64,000 nucleotides of DNA from Rhodococcus pyridinivorans (GTDB lineage Bacteria; Actinomycetota; Actinomycetes; Mycobacteriales; Mycobacteriaceae): NCBI RefSeq assembly GCF_900105195.1, contig NZ_FNRX01000002.1:4464001-4528000 (forward strand). The letters are read 5' to 3'. Positions within the stretch are counted from its first letter, which is position 1, and each line of letters opens with the position of its first letter. Positions 8,415 to 16,186 of the stretch are shown piece after piece. Made by a program: the position numbers and the translations under genes. The notes beneath the pieces are model-generated. The model was not told the origin of the DNA. It did no database searches and saw only the letters and a program-made list of their open reading frames with translations.

Positions 8415-8494
8415 CGACCGTGTCGCGAGGAGAGGGCCCGAGACACACGGAATACGCTCTCTTTCAACAGATGCAGTGCGTCACCGTTACGATC

Positions 8495-8701
8495 TCAGGT
8501 CGACGGCGGCCGACGGGTCGACCAGTTCTCCGGCTCGACCTCCCCGACGTCCACGTCGTGCCCGAAGAGCTCACGGGCGAGCGCACGCGCACGATCCCGT
8601 ACCTCCGCCGAGGTGAGTTCGTCCGCGAGCACCAACGACAGCCTCGCCAGACGGTCGGCCGGCTCGCCGATCCGGTGTACCGTGCACCTCCAGTCGCCCA
8701 C
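8495..8701 (-). CDS. Small hypothetical protein, convergent with the MFS gene
   Basis: 68 residues from GTG 8701 to the stop at 8495. An upstream stop near 8750 and absence of other starts limit it to this start. The middle (DRLARLSLVLADELTSAEVR then DRARALARELFG) looks like two amphipathic helices. The composition and GC-rich third positions look coding, better than the overlapping frames. I recognise no family. It is convergent with the MFS gene and precedes the SHOCT gene's end on the same strand. It could be spurious. Confidence 0.45.
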   Translation of the reverse strand: MGDWRCTVHRIGEPADRLARLSLVLADELTSAEVRDRARALARELFGHDVDVGEVEPENWSTRRPPST

Positions 8702-8775
8702 GAGCCCGGTCCCATCGCATCGATCGTCGCGTCGGAACGGTCGTAGTCACTCGCACCGGATGCCGCACTCGTATT

Positions 8776-9078
8776 TCAGGATGCGAGAATTCGCGCCTTC
8801 TCCCTCTCGAACTCGGCCTCGGTGAGCACGCCCTGGGCCTTCAGTTCGGCGAGGTCCTTCAGCGCGGCGATGCGGTCCGTTCCACCCGGAGGTGGGGCGG
8901 CCGGAGGAGGCGTGGGCACGGGTTCGGGTTCGGGCGCGTACTGCGCCGGACGACCGTAGACGGCCTGCCCCTGCGATGCCCATCGCTCTCCCTGCCGACG
9001 GGAGACGCGGTTGGAGACGGCCGTCGCCGTCCCCGCTACCACTGCGGTGCGAGCCACCCCACGGAGTAATCCTGGCAT
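8776..9078 (-). CDS. SHOCT-domain protein
   Basis: 100 residues. Start ATG 9078 is preceded by AGGAGGAG at good spacing. The N-terminus has a hydrophobic or amphipathic stretch (LLRGVARTAVVAGTATAV). A Pro/Glu-rich linker (APEPEPVPTPPPAAPPPGG) follows. The C-terminal SHOCT motif (DRIAALKDLAELKAQGVLTE then AEFEREKARIL) is a short helical element found at the end of many actinobacterial proteins. The gene lies 32 bases downstream of a DUF6325 gene, a pairing I know from other actinobacteria. Function unknown; membrane association or protein-protein contact is plausible. Confidence 0.88.
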   Translation of the reverse strand: MPGLLRGVARTAVVAGTATAVSNRVSRRQGERWASQGQAVYGRPAQYAPEPEPVPTPPPAAPPPGGTDRIAALKDLAELKAQGVLTEAEFEREKARILAS

Positions 9079-9110
9079 GTCGATCTCCTCCTGTATTTCG
9101 TTCGCTGGAA

Positions 9111-9560
9111 TCACATTTCGACGTCGAGCTTCTCCAGCGAAGCCAGGATGCTCTGAACCGGGATACGCCCGGACGCGACGAGTTCGGCGCCGTTGCGACG
9201 CAGTGCCCGCGCCAGCGGAGCAGCCCAGGTGTTCTCGTAGACGAGCACGGCCGCCGAGCAGCCCGGCTCGAGCGCCGCCCCCGCTTCGTCGAAATCTGTG
9301 TCGCCGAGCAGGCCCGACGACGCCTCCGCGAACAACGTCACGTCGACTTCTCCTTCGAGTCCGACCTCGGAGATGTCGATCCCGGTGACCGAACCGTCGG
9401 TGTCCTTGCGGACGAACGCGAGATCGAGCACCCGGATGATGCCTCGCTCGACGAGGTCGAGCAGCAGCGGTAGCGCAGAGCCGTTCGGTGGTCGGTCGGC
9501 AGGGAATTCGATGACGAGATAGTCGACCGGGCCCATCTCGTCTATATCCGAATCGGTCAC
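9111..9560 (-). CDS. DUF6325 family protein
   Basis: 149 residues. The sequence shows the family pattern: a beta strand then helix at the N-terminus (VDYLVIEFPADRP, ALPLLLDLVERGIIRVLDLA), acidic loops, and a C-terminal ferredoxin-like half (AAVLVYENTWAAPLARALRR). No membrane segment or signal peptide. The family has no established function. It is the first gene of a two-gene unit with the SHOCT protein, and is divergent from the membrane-protein gene at 9758, with 197 bases between starts. Start at 9560 is a GTG-type or ATG start giving an acidic N-terminus (TDSDIDEMGP); Met9 is an alternative. Confidence 0.85.
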   Translation of the reverse strand: MTDSDIDEMGPVDYLVIEFPADRPPNGSALPLLLDLVERGIIRVLDLAFVRKDTDGSVTGIDISEVGLEGEVDVTLFAEASSGLLGDTDFDEAGAALEPGCSAAVLVYENTWAAPLARALRRNGAELVASGRIPVQSILASLEKLDVEM

Positions 9561-9757
9561 CTGGAGCCTCGTTTCGATGAAAGATCGTTCACGGAAGCCG
9601 GGAGCCGACTTCCGTCGGTGTCGTCGAGAACAGATCCCCCTCCCGTCGAGTATGACCGCCCGACGGCCACTTCTGAAGGGAATACGGTTCGAATTCCTGC
9701 CGGAGCGATCCGCAGCGGCGCATACTGGATCCGGCCCCGAAAGGGGGCGATGCCGGG

Positions 9758-11149
9758 ATGACCACGAACATCGGCGCGGGCGGTGAAGAGCCCCGACCGG
9801 GCCGGCTGAGCGACGACGAACGCGCCGAACTCGACCGGTTGCGTGCGGAGGTCGCCACGCTTCGGGAGCGAGCCGCTGTCGGGGTCGAGCCCGTTCCCGA
9901 GCCGCGGCCCGCGAGACACGGATGGCGCTGGGCTGCGGTTGCGCTGCTCACCGTGCTGGTCGCGGTTCTGGCCGTCCTCTCGATCACCGCACGGTTCGTG
10001 CGCAGCGAGATCCTCGACACCGACCGGTACGTGACCACCGTCGCCCCACTGGGCTCGAATCCCGCCGTCCAGACACAGATCGCGAATTCCGTTACCGACG
10101 AGATCTTCACACGCGTCGACGTCGAAGGTCTGACGACCGACGCTCTCGTTGCTCTCACCGATGCCGTTCCGGCCACGGAGAACGCGCCGCGCGTCGACCG
10201 CGCCGTCGAGGGACTGGCACCGGTGATCACCGGGCAGGCACGAAACTTCGTCAACGAGACGGTGTTGTCGCTCGTGCAGAGCGAGCAGTTCGAGGATCTG
10301 TGGATCCAGGCCCACCGCGCCGCCCACAACGCATTGGTCGCGGTCGTGACCGGGAACGTCGGACCGTCGTCGGTGACGGTCGACGATTCGGGCACGGTGA
10401 GCATCTCTCTCGGCACGGTGATCGACAACGTGAAGGAACGTCTTCTCGACCGCGGTTTCACGTTCGCCGAGAAGATCCCGAGTGTCGACAAGCAGTTGGT
10501 CCTGTTCCGATCACCGGAACTGGTCCGGGCGCAGCGGGCGGTGAACACTCTCGACAACATTTCGGATGTGCTGCCCTGGATCACTCTCGCCGCTGCTGCC
10601 GGCGCAGTCGCCGTCGCGCCGCCGGGCCGTCGCCTACGCGCACTCGCCTTCGTCGGCCTCGCACTGGTCGTAGGAATGTTCGTTCTGGCGGTCGCGCTCA
10701 TCATCGTCCGGTCGCTGTATCTCGACGATGTCCCGCCCGACGTCCTATCGCCGGAGGCGGCAGCAGCCATCATCGATGCCGTGCTGATGCCGCTGCGGAC
10801 CAGCCTTCGGGCGGTCGCGGTGCTCGGACTGGTGATCGCTCTCGGTGCCTACCTCACCGGTGGCTCGTCCTCCGCCCGGACCGTTCGGCGTGGGCTCGGC
10901 CGCAGCCTCGATGCCGTTCAGCGACTGCGACAGCCCCGTTCGCCGAATCCCTTCGAGAAAACCGCTTTCCGCGCCCGCACCGCCATCCGATCGGTCATCA
11001 TCGGAGCGGCCGCACTGCTCGTGATGTTCTGGCGTTATCCCACCGGACTCGTGGTCACGCTCATCGTGCTGGGTGCGGTACTGGCACTGCTCGCTCTGGA
11101 ACTGGTGATCAGGCCCGCGCGCAACCCTGGGAACCAACCGACGACCTGA
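9758..11149 (+). CDS. Multi-pass membrane protein of unknown function
   Basis: 463 residues from ATG 9758. The first 50 residues include a predicted coiled coil (SDDERAELDRLRAEVATLRE). A transmembrane helix follows (WAAVALLTVLVAVLAVLSI). Then comes a roughly 190-residue extracytoplasmic domain, and at least four more helices (around residues 275-295, 300-325, 350-370 and 410-450). I recognise it as a conserved actinobacterial membrane protein without a named function. It is divergent from the DUF6325/SHOCT pair and convergent with the amidotransferase gene, 51 bases away. No catalytic motif is visible. Confidence 0.85.
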   Translation: MTTNIGAGGEEPRPGRLSDDERAELDRLRAEVATLRERAAVGVEPVPEPRPARHGWRWAAVALLTVLVAVLAVLSITARFVRSEILDTDRYVTTVAPLGSNPAVQTQIANSVTDEIFTRVDVEGLTTDALVALTDAVPATENAPRVDRAVEGLAPVITGQARNFVNETVLSLVQSEQFEDLWIQAHRAAHNALVAVVTGNVGPSSVTVDDSGTVSISLGTVIDNVKERLLDRGFTFAEKIPSVDKQLVLFRSPELVRAQRAVNTLDNISDVLPWITLAAAAGAVAVAPPGRRLRALAFVGLALVVGMFVLAVALIIVRSLYLDDVPPDVLSPEAAAAIIDAVLMPLRTSLRAVAVLGLVIALGAYLTGGSSSARTVRRGLGRSLDAVQRLRQPRSPNPFEKTAFRARTAIRSVIIGAAALLVMFWRYPTGLVVTLIVLGAVLALLALELVIRPARNPGNQPTT

Positions 11150-11200
11150 TCGTTGCCGCATTCGGCGGGAGCGACGTCTGTAGCGGGGAATTCGTCGTGA

Positions 11201-12043
11201 TCACATCGAGCGCACGGGTGAGATCGGCGCGAACGGCCGGAACTCCTGATCGCTCCCCCGAACGACACCCGCGCTCGACTCGGGAACCTCCAGCCAAGCC
11301 CCTTCGAGATCGCGGAGGGGTTCGGACACCACGAAGCGGGTGTCGTCCCCCAGCTGGTACAGCACTTCCACTTCAGGATGCTGCGCCCGTATCGCCTTGA
11401 TGTCGGCCGAGTAGAACAACGAGCGTGTCTTCCGCTCCGTCGAATACCGGAACACCCAGACGCAGCTGCCGTCGGTGGTGGCGATCGTTCCCTGCATGGG
11501 ATTCTCGATGCCCATGCGTGCTCCGATGTCCTCCACGAAACCGACGGCCTTCGCCACGCCGGTGAACGGGTCGTCGGCGAGGCCGAAGGTGAGCGCGAGG
11601 TAGAACAGCATCTCGGAATCCGTCGATCCCCGGATCGCGTCGTAGAGACCCGGATCTACGGCCATCGCCAGGTCCCGTTTCATGAGGTGGAATCCGTGCA
11701 CCGCCCCGTTGTGCATCCACAACCTGTTGTCGTAGCGGAAGGGGTGGCAATTGTTGCGCTGCACCGGAGTTCCCGTCGAGGCGCGGACATGCGCGAACAT
11801 CAACGGCGTACGGATCTGCGTGGCGAGCTCGCGGAGGTTGCTCTCGTTCCAGGCGGGTTCGACGCACTTGAACAATGCCGGCCTCGGGCCTTCTCCGTAC
11901 CAGCCGATGCCGAAGCCGTCCCCGTTCGTGGTAGTTGCGCCCATCTTGGAATGCAGGCTCTGGTCGATCAGGGAGTGCACCGGCCGGAAGAGCAGGTCGT
12001 CCATCAGGACGGGATCACCGGTATACGCCATCCATCTGCACAT
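11201..12043 (-). CDS. Class II glutamine amidotransferase (YafJ/EgtC-like)
   Basis: 280 residues. The protein starts Met-Cys (MCRWMAYTG), so Cys2 becomes the N-terminal nucleophile of the Ntn fold after Met removal. Other family elements are NGDGFGIGWYG, the Arg/His region FAHVRASTGTPVQRNNCHPF and the NGAVHG loop. The domain releases ammonia from glutamine or hydrolyses gamma-glutamyl bonds. There is no fused synthetase or egt gene nearby, so ergothioneine biosynthesis is not supported and the acceptor is unknown. It lies 48 bases downstream of the diacylglycerol-kinase-like gene on the same strand, possibly co-transcribed. Confidence 0.93.
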   Translation of the reverse strand: MCRWMAYTGDPVLMDDLLFRPVHSLIDQSLHSKMGATTTNGDGFGIGWYGEGPRPALFKCVEPAWNESNLRELATQIRTPLMFAHVRASTGTPVQRNNCHPFRYDNRLWMHNGAVHGFHLMKRDLAMAVDPGLYDAIRGSTDSEMLFYLALTFGLADDPFTGVAKAVGFVEDIGARMGIENPMQGTIATTDGSCVWVFRYSTERKTRSLFYSADIKAIRAQHPEVEVLYQLGDDTRFVVSEPLRDLEGAWLEVPESSAGVVRGSDQEFRPFAPISPVRSM

Positions 12044-12091
12044 CCCTCCATTGAAGTCGTGGGATACGCCGGAATGTGAGATCCGAAGAGT

Positions 12092-13414
12092 TCAATTCGG
12101 CCACAATATCTTCCGCAATCGGGCGGAATCGAGGCGCGGGGATGGCACACGCACTCCCGGACGGTTGCGGGGAACACGAACTCGTAGCGCTCCGGTGGAG
12201 ATCGTGCATCGTGCCGGTGTCGACAGCATCACCGACTCGCCGTCGACTCCGACCGGAATTTCCGGTACGTCCGCATCGACGACCACTTCTGTCGCCGTGC
12301 GCTGCAACAGTCCTCGGTCGTGGGTGCGGCGGAACAGGCCGACCGTCTGGCGTGCGTTCGAGACCGAGATCGCGACGACGCCGAGCCGGCCGTTGTCCAG
12401 ACGGGGACGTCGGCCCATACCTGCCAGGTCGTCGAAGGCGTACGGACCGTTGCTGATCAACACCGCCTGGGGCCCGTCGACGGCCTCCGTGTCGATGTGT
12501 GCCCGCAAGCCCGGCCGGCCCTGCTCACCGAGCAGATCGGGCAGCATCTGCAGCACCGTCGCCGTCTTGTCGGCACGGTACTGCGGACTCCGGACCACCT
12601 CCGCGTAGACACCGAAGGACGCATTGTTGACGAACGGCCGCCCGTTGATCCGGCCGAGATCGACGCGCAGTTCGACCCCGTCCCGGAGGGCGTCCAGACC
12701 CGCGGCGGGATCCTCCCGATCCAGTCCGAGGTCGAGAGCGAAATGGTTGCGGGTTCCGGCGCTGATCACCACGAACGGAAGCCGGTGTTCCGCCGCGACC
12801 GCCGCGACCAGGGCCTGCGTTCCGTCACCACCCGCGACGCCGAGCAGGTCCGACCCGCGCTCGACGGCCTTCTCCGCCAGCTCGGTGACGTCGAGTTGCT
12901 GCGGACCGCTCAGCAACACCACTTCGGCCCCGAGTTCCTCGGCCTTGTGCTGCAGGTCGAAACGGACAACCTTGCCCCCGCCTGAGCGTGGATTCATGAC
13001 GAAGAACGGGTGCTGTACGGGAACGGCCGGGAACTCCGGCTGCGGGCTCACGCGATCGGCCCGCAGGGCACGGCGTCCGCACGCGACCGCCACAGCGACG
13101 AGCAGCACCGACACGACGGCGACCCCCAGGTGACCCGACGCCGCGAAGACGACGATCACGACCCCCGGCGCGAGGACGGTCATGGCCAGAGCTGCCCCGC
13201 GGATCACGCCCCGGTGGGTGAGGAACCAGTAGGCCCCGGCAACGGCCAGGGCTGCGCCGGCCACCGCGACCAGCAGCAGTGCGACGACGCCGCGCAGACC
13301 CGCCTCCGCGAGCGGCACCACGATCGCCGCGGTCACGGCGAGACAGGCCGCCCACGCCCACCACCGCGATTCGGCGGCATGCCCGCCGCTACCCGGGCCG
13401 TGATCCTCGGACAT
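12092..13414 (-). CDS. Diacylglycerol kinase family protein with N-terminal membrane domain
   Basis: 440 residues. The N-terminal ~115 residues hold about four hydrophobic helices (for example VALLLVAVAGAALAVAGAYW). The C-terminal DAGK/lipid kinase catalytic domain starts near FFVMNPRSGGGK and contains the nucleotide motif VAGGDGTQA and SAGTRNHFALDLGL. The family phosphorylates diacylglycerol, sphingoid bases or polyprenol-linked lipids with ATP. The fused membrane anchor is less usual than the soluble DgkB form. It suggests action on a lipid at the cytoplasmic membrane face. It is upstream of the amidotransferase gene. Exact substrate unknown. Confidence 0.9.
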   Translation of the reverse strand: MSEDHGPGSGGHAAESRWWAWAACLAVTAAIVVPLAEAGLRGVVALLLVAVAGAALAVAGAYWFLTHRGVIRGAALAMTVLAPGVVIVVFAASGHLGVAVVSVLLVAVAVACGRRALRADRVSPQPEFPAVPVQHPFFVMNPRSGGGKVVRFDLQHKAEELGAEVVLLSGPQQLDVTELAEKAVERGSDLLGVAGGDGTQALVAAVAAEHRLPFVVISAGTRNHFALDLGLDREDPAAGLDALRDGVELRVDLGRINGRPFVNNASFGVYAEVVRSPQYRADKTATVLQMLPDLLGEQGRPGLRAHIDTEAVDGPQAVLISNGPYAFDDLAGMGRRPRLDNGRLGVVAISVSNARQTVGLFRRTHDRGLLQRTATEVVVDADVPEIPVGVDGESVMLSTPARCTISTGALRVRVPRNRPGVRVPSPRLDSARLRKILWPN

Positions 13415-13531
13415 GGGCGTCGACCTCGCATTCGCGTCGAGTACCGAGCACTCGGCGACGTATCCGATCCGCGGGCGGGCCGCGGTTGTCCTTACGGGTC
13501 TACGCCTTTCCCGGGGACGTGTCCAGAGGCG

Positions 13532-13969
13532 TCAGTTCCCGCCGTAGCGGCGTGCGAAGGTGTCGAGCGACGACTGCAGGTCGCCGTGCAGGGCGCGCGC
13601 AACCCCCGATCCGATCGGACCGAACAGGGGCGCACCGCCGAGGTCGATCTTCATCGACAGCGTCGAACCGTCCCCGCGAGCTGCAACGGCGAGTCGCATG
13701 GAGAACTTCGTACCTCCCTTGCCGGTCCCCTTCAACACCACGTGGTGCGGCGCGTCCAGCTCGACGATGGTCCACGTGACGCGGTTGCGCATGCCCTTGA
13801 CGGATACCACCGACTGCAGGGTGGTTCCCTCGGCGAGGGTGTCCGGCAGGTCGCTGCGCCACCCGTCGTGGATGCTCAGCCACTCCCCGAACGACTCGAG
13901 GCGGGAGGCGTGCTCCCACGCTGCGTGCGGGTCGAGCGGAAGGTCGGTGGACACTTCGAGTTTCGCCAT
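13532..13969 (-). CDS. SRPBCC-family protein, Rv0910 toxin-like
   Basis: 145 residues from the ATG at 13969 (MAKLEVSTDLPL). It shows the START/Bet v1-like pattern: an N-terminal strand, AAWEHASRLESFGEWLSIH, central strands, and a C-terminal helix (GVARALHGDLQSSLDTFARR). The start and the phrases WEHAS, WRSDLP, VKGM and GGAPLFGPIG match what I know of M. tuberculosis Rv0910, described as the toxin partner of Rv0909. The putative Rv0909-like antitoxin is not adjacent but at 26625-26909. Whether this copy is toxic is unknown; SRPBCC domains generally bind hydrophobic ligands. An upstream in-frame start (14017) would overlap the terminator area. Confidence 0.85.
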   Translation of the reverse strand: MAKLEVSTDLPLDPHAAWEHASRLESFGEWLSIHDGWRSDLPDTLAEGTTLQSVVSVKGMRNRVTWTIVELDAPHHVVLKGTGKGGTKFSMRLAVAARGDGSTLSMKIDLGGAPLFGPIGSGVARALHGDLQSSLDTFARRYGGN

Positions 13970-14021
13970 GGTCCGCAACAGTAGACGGTCCGTTCCGCCG
14001 GCGGGGCGCCCCGACACGACG

Positions 14022-14052
14022 GTGGCCCGCCCCCGGCTCGGGAGCGGGCCAC
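14022..14052 (-). terminator. Hairpin terminator downstream of actP
   Basis: Arms 14022-14035 (GTGGCCCGCCCCCG) and 14039-14052 pair at 13 of 14 positions around a 3-base loop. It sits 14 bases past the symporter stop codon. No clear T-run follows on the minus strand, as is common in actinobacteria. Confidence 0.7.
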
Positions 14053-14065
14053 GCGGCGCAGAGGA

Positions 14066-15700
14066 TCAGTGGGAGACGGCCTTCTCCACACCGACGCCGG
14101 TGAGCGAGCGGACCTCCATCTCCGCCTGCTTGTACCGGTCCTCTTGCTTGCGGCGTCCGACGTAGGTGCCGACGATGCCGAGCGCGAACGCGAGCGGGAT
14201 CGACACGATGCCCGGGTTCGACAGAGGGAACCAGGAGAAGTCCACGTTCGGGAACATCGCCGAGGGTGCACCGGACACCGCCGGGGAAAACACGATGAGC
14301 ACGAGGCAGCTGATCAGACCGCCGTAGATGCTGAACAGGGCGCCGGTCGTGTTGAACTTTCGCCAGAACAGCGAGTACAGCAGGGTGGGTAGGTTCGCCG
14401 AGGCGGCGACCGCGAAGGCCAGGGCCACCAGGAAGGCGATGTTCTGTCCCATGGCGAGGATACCGAGGACGATCGCCACCAGACCGATCACGACGACCGT
14501 GATCCGCGAGACCCGCACCTGCTCGTCCTCGGTGGCGTTGCCACGCTTGATGACACTGGCGTAGATGTCGTGGGCGAAGGATGCCGAGGCGGTGATGGCC
14601 AGGCCGGCGACGACCGCGAGGATCGTGGCGAAGGCGACGGCCGAGATGATCGCCAGGAACAGAGTGCCGCCGAGTTCGAAGGCCAGCAACGGAGCCGCAG
14701 AGTTCTCCTTGCCGGGAGCGCCGAGGATCGCGTCGGGGCCGACCATCTTCGCGGCACCGTAACCGAGCACCAGGGTGAACAGGTAGAAGGCGCCGATGAG
14801 GGCGATGGCCCAGGTGACCGAACGACGTGCTTCCTTGGCGGTCGGCACGGTGTAGAAGCGCATCAGCACGTGCGGCAGGCCCGCGGTGCCGAGGACCAGC
14901 GCGAGACCGAGCGAGAGGAAGTCGATCTGCGTCATGTTGCTGATGCCGTACTTGGCACCGGGAGCGAGCACGTCACGCTGCGCGACGGCCTCGTTCGACG
15001 AGCTCGACACCATCGCCTGAGCGTCGGCGAGCAGCTGCGAGAAGTTGCCCCGCACCGCGAACAGGACGAGCACGAACATCAGGCCCGCCCCGGCGACTAG
15101 CAGCACGGCCTTGACCATCTGCACGTAGGTCGTGCCCTTCATGCCGCCGATGAGCACGTACACGATCATGAGCACACCGACGACCGCGACGACGATCGCC
15201 TGGCCGGCCTTGCCCTCGATGTCGAGCAGCAGCGCGACGAGTCCGCCGGCGCCGGCCATCTGTGCGAGCAGATAGAACAGCGACACCGCGAGGGTCGAGA
15301 GCGCCGCCGCCATGCGGACGGGGCGTTCCTTGAGCCGGAAGCTCAGCACGTCGGCCATCGTGAACCGGCCGGTGTTGCGGAGCAGTTCGGCGACGAGCAG
15401 TAGGGCGACGAGCCATGCGACGAGGAAGCCGATCGAGTACAGGAAGCCGTCGTATCCGTAGACGGCGATCGCACCGGCGATACCGAGGAACGACGCGGCC
15501 GACAGGTAATCGCCGGCGATGGCGAAGCCGTTCTGCGGCCCGGAGAACTGGCCACCGCCGGTGTAGAAGTCGGAGGCCTTCTTCGTCGTGCGGCTGGCCT
15601 TGATGACCAGGCCCATCGTCACGACGACGAACGCGACGAAGATGGCGATGTTGAGGATCGGGTTACCGACGTCGGCCCCACTCTGCGCGAGAACGGTCAC
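14066..15700 (-). CDS. actP: Solute:sodium symporter, acetate/monocarboxylate permease (ActP/MctC-like)
   Basis: 544 residues with about 13 hydrophobic helices. Family features of SSS/ActP are DFYTGGGQFSGPQNGFAIAG followed by DYLSAASFLGIAG, FLYSIGFLVAWLVALLLVAE, and LPHVLMRFYTVP. The protein imports acetate, and in Corynebacterium MctC also pyruvate and propionate, with cations. Its start overlaps the stop of the DUF485 gene by 4 bases, the classic yjcH-actP arrangement. A prpE-like acyl-CoA ligase and two citrate synthases elsewhere in the window could use the imported acids. A second symporter cassette follows immediately upstream. Substrate is inferred from family. Confidence 0.9.
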   Translation of the reverse strand: MTVLAQSGADVGNPILNIAIFVAFVVVTMGLVIKASRTTKKASDFYTGGGQFSGPQNGFAIAGDYLSAASFLGIAGAIAVYGYDGFLYSIGFLVAWLVALLLVAELLRNTGRFTMADVLSFRLKERPVRMAAALSTLAVSLFYLLAQMAGAGGLVALLLDIEGKAGQAIVVAVVGVLMIVYVLIGGMKGTTYVQMVKAVLLVAGAGLMFVLVLFAVRGNFSQLLADAQAMVSSSSNEAVAQRDVLAPGAKYGISNMTQIDFLSLGLALVLGTAGLPHVLMRFYTVPTAKEARRSVTWAIALIGAFYLFTLVLGYGAAKMVGPDAILGAPGKENSAAPLLAFELGGTLFLAIISAVAFATILAVVAGLAITASASFAHDIYASVIKRGNATEDEQVRVSRITVVVIGLVAIVLGILAMGQNIAFLVALAFAVAASANLPTLLYSLFWRKFNTTGALFSIYGGLISCLVLIVFSPAVSGAPSAMFPNVDFSWFPLSNPGIVSIPLAFALGIVGTYVGRRKQEDRYKQAEMEVRSLTGVGVEKAVSH

Positions 15701-16062
15701 TGCTGCGGTCCTTCCAGTTCCTCGCGGATCGCGGCGGAACGCGGATCCAGCTCACGGCCGGCGAACTTCACGTAGACGGCGGTGATCACGAAGGTCGTGA
15801 CGAACTGGCCGAGACCCAGGATCAGCCCGACGTTGATGTTGCCGATGACCTTCGTCGCCATGAACTCGTCCGCGTAGGTGGCGAGCAGGACGTACAGGGC
15901 GTACCAGGCCAGGAAGAACGCCGTCACCGGGAACACGAAACGGCGCAGACGGCTGCGCAGTTCCTGGAACTCCGGGCTCTCCTGCATCGTGACGAACTCC
16001 TGCGGCGTCGGTATCCGTCGCTGCTGGGGTACGCCACTCTCGCTGAGTGGTGCTGTGGTCAC
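15697..16062 (-). CDS. DUF485 membrane protein, symporter partner (YjcH-like)
   Basis: 121 residues from GTG 16062, with AAGGAG at 8 bases. An N-terminal cytoplasmic segment (PQEFVTMQESPEFQELRSRL) is followed by two transmembrane helices (FPVTAFFLAWYALYVLLATY; NVGLILGLGQFVTTFVITAV) and a charged tail. DUF485 proteins are regularly encoded with acetate permeases and are thought to assist or regulate them. The 4-base overlap with the symporter start indicates coupled translation. A CRP/GlxR-like site lies 26 bases upstream. Confidence 0.9.
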   Translation of the reverse strand: MTTAPLSESGVPQQRRIPTPQEFVTMQESPEFQELRSRLRRFVFPVTAFFLAWYALYVLLATYADEFMATKVIGNINVGLILGLGQFVTTFVITAVYVKFAGRELDPRSAAIREELEGPQQ

Positions 16063-16087
16063 TACCGACTCCTTGGTCGTCGTGTGA

Positions 16088-16103
16088 GGTGAGGATGATC
16101 ACA
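16088..16103. promoter_or_regulatory. CRP/GlxR-like binding site upstream of DUF485-actP
   Basis: GGTGA-GGATGA-TCACA matches the CRP/GlxR consensus TGTGA-N6-TCACA at 9 of 10 defined bases. It lies 26 bases before the DUF485 start, within the 124-base gap between the two symporter cassettes. Corynebacterial GlxR controls acetate and carbon-uptake genes, so cAMP-dependent control is plausible. Position relative to the promoter is not established. Confidence 0.4.
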
Positions 16104-16186
16104 ACGCTAATGAGACGGTTGTCACACGAACAGAGGAGGCAAGAGATGGAACGACGAGGGGTGTCCTCGTGCGACGAACGGTCACG

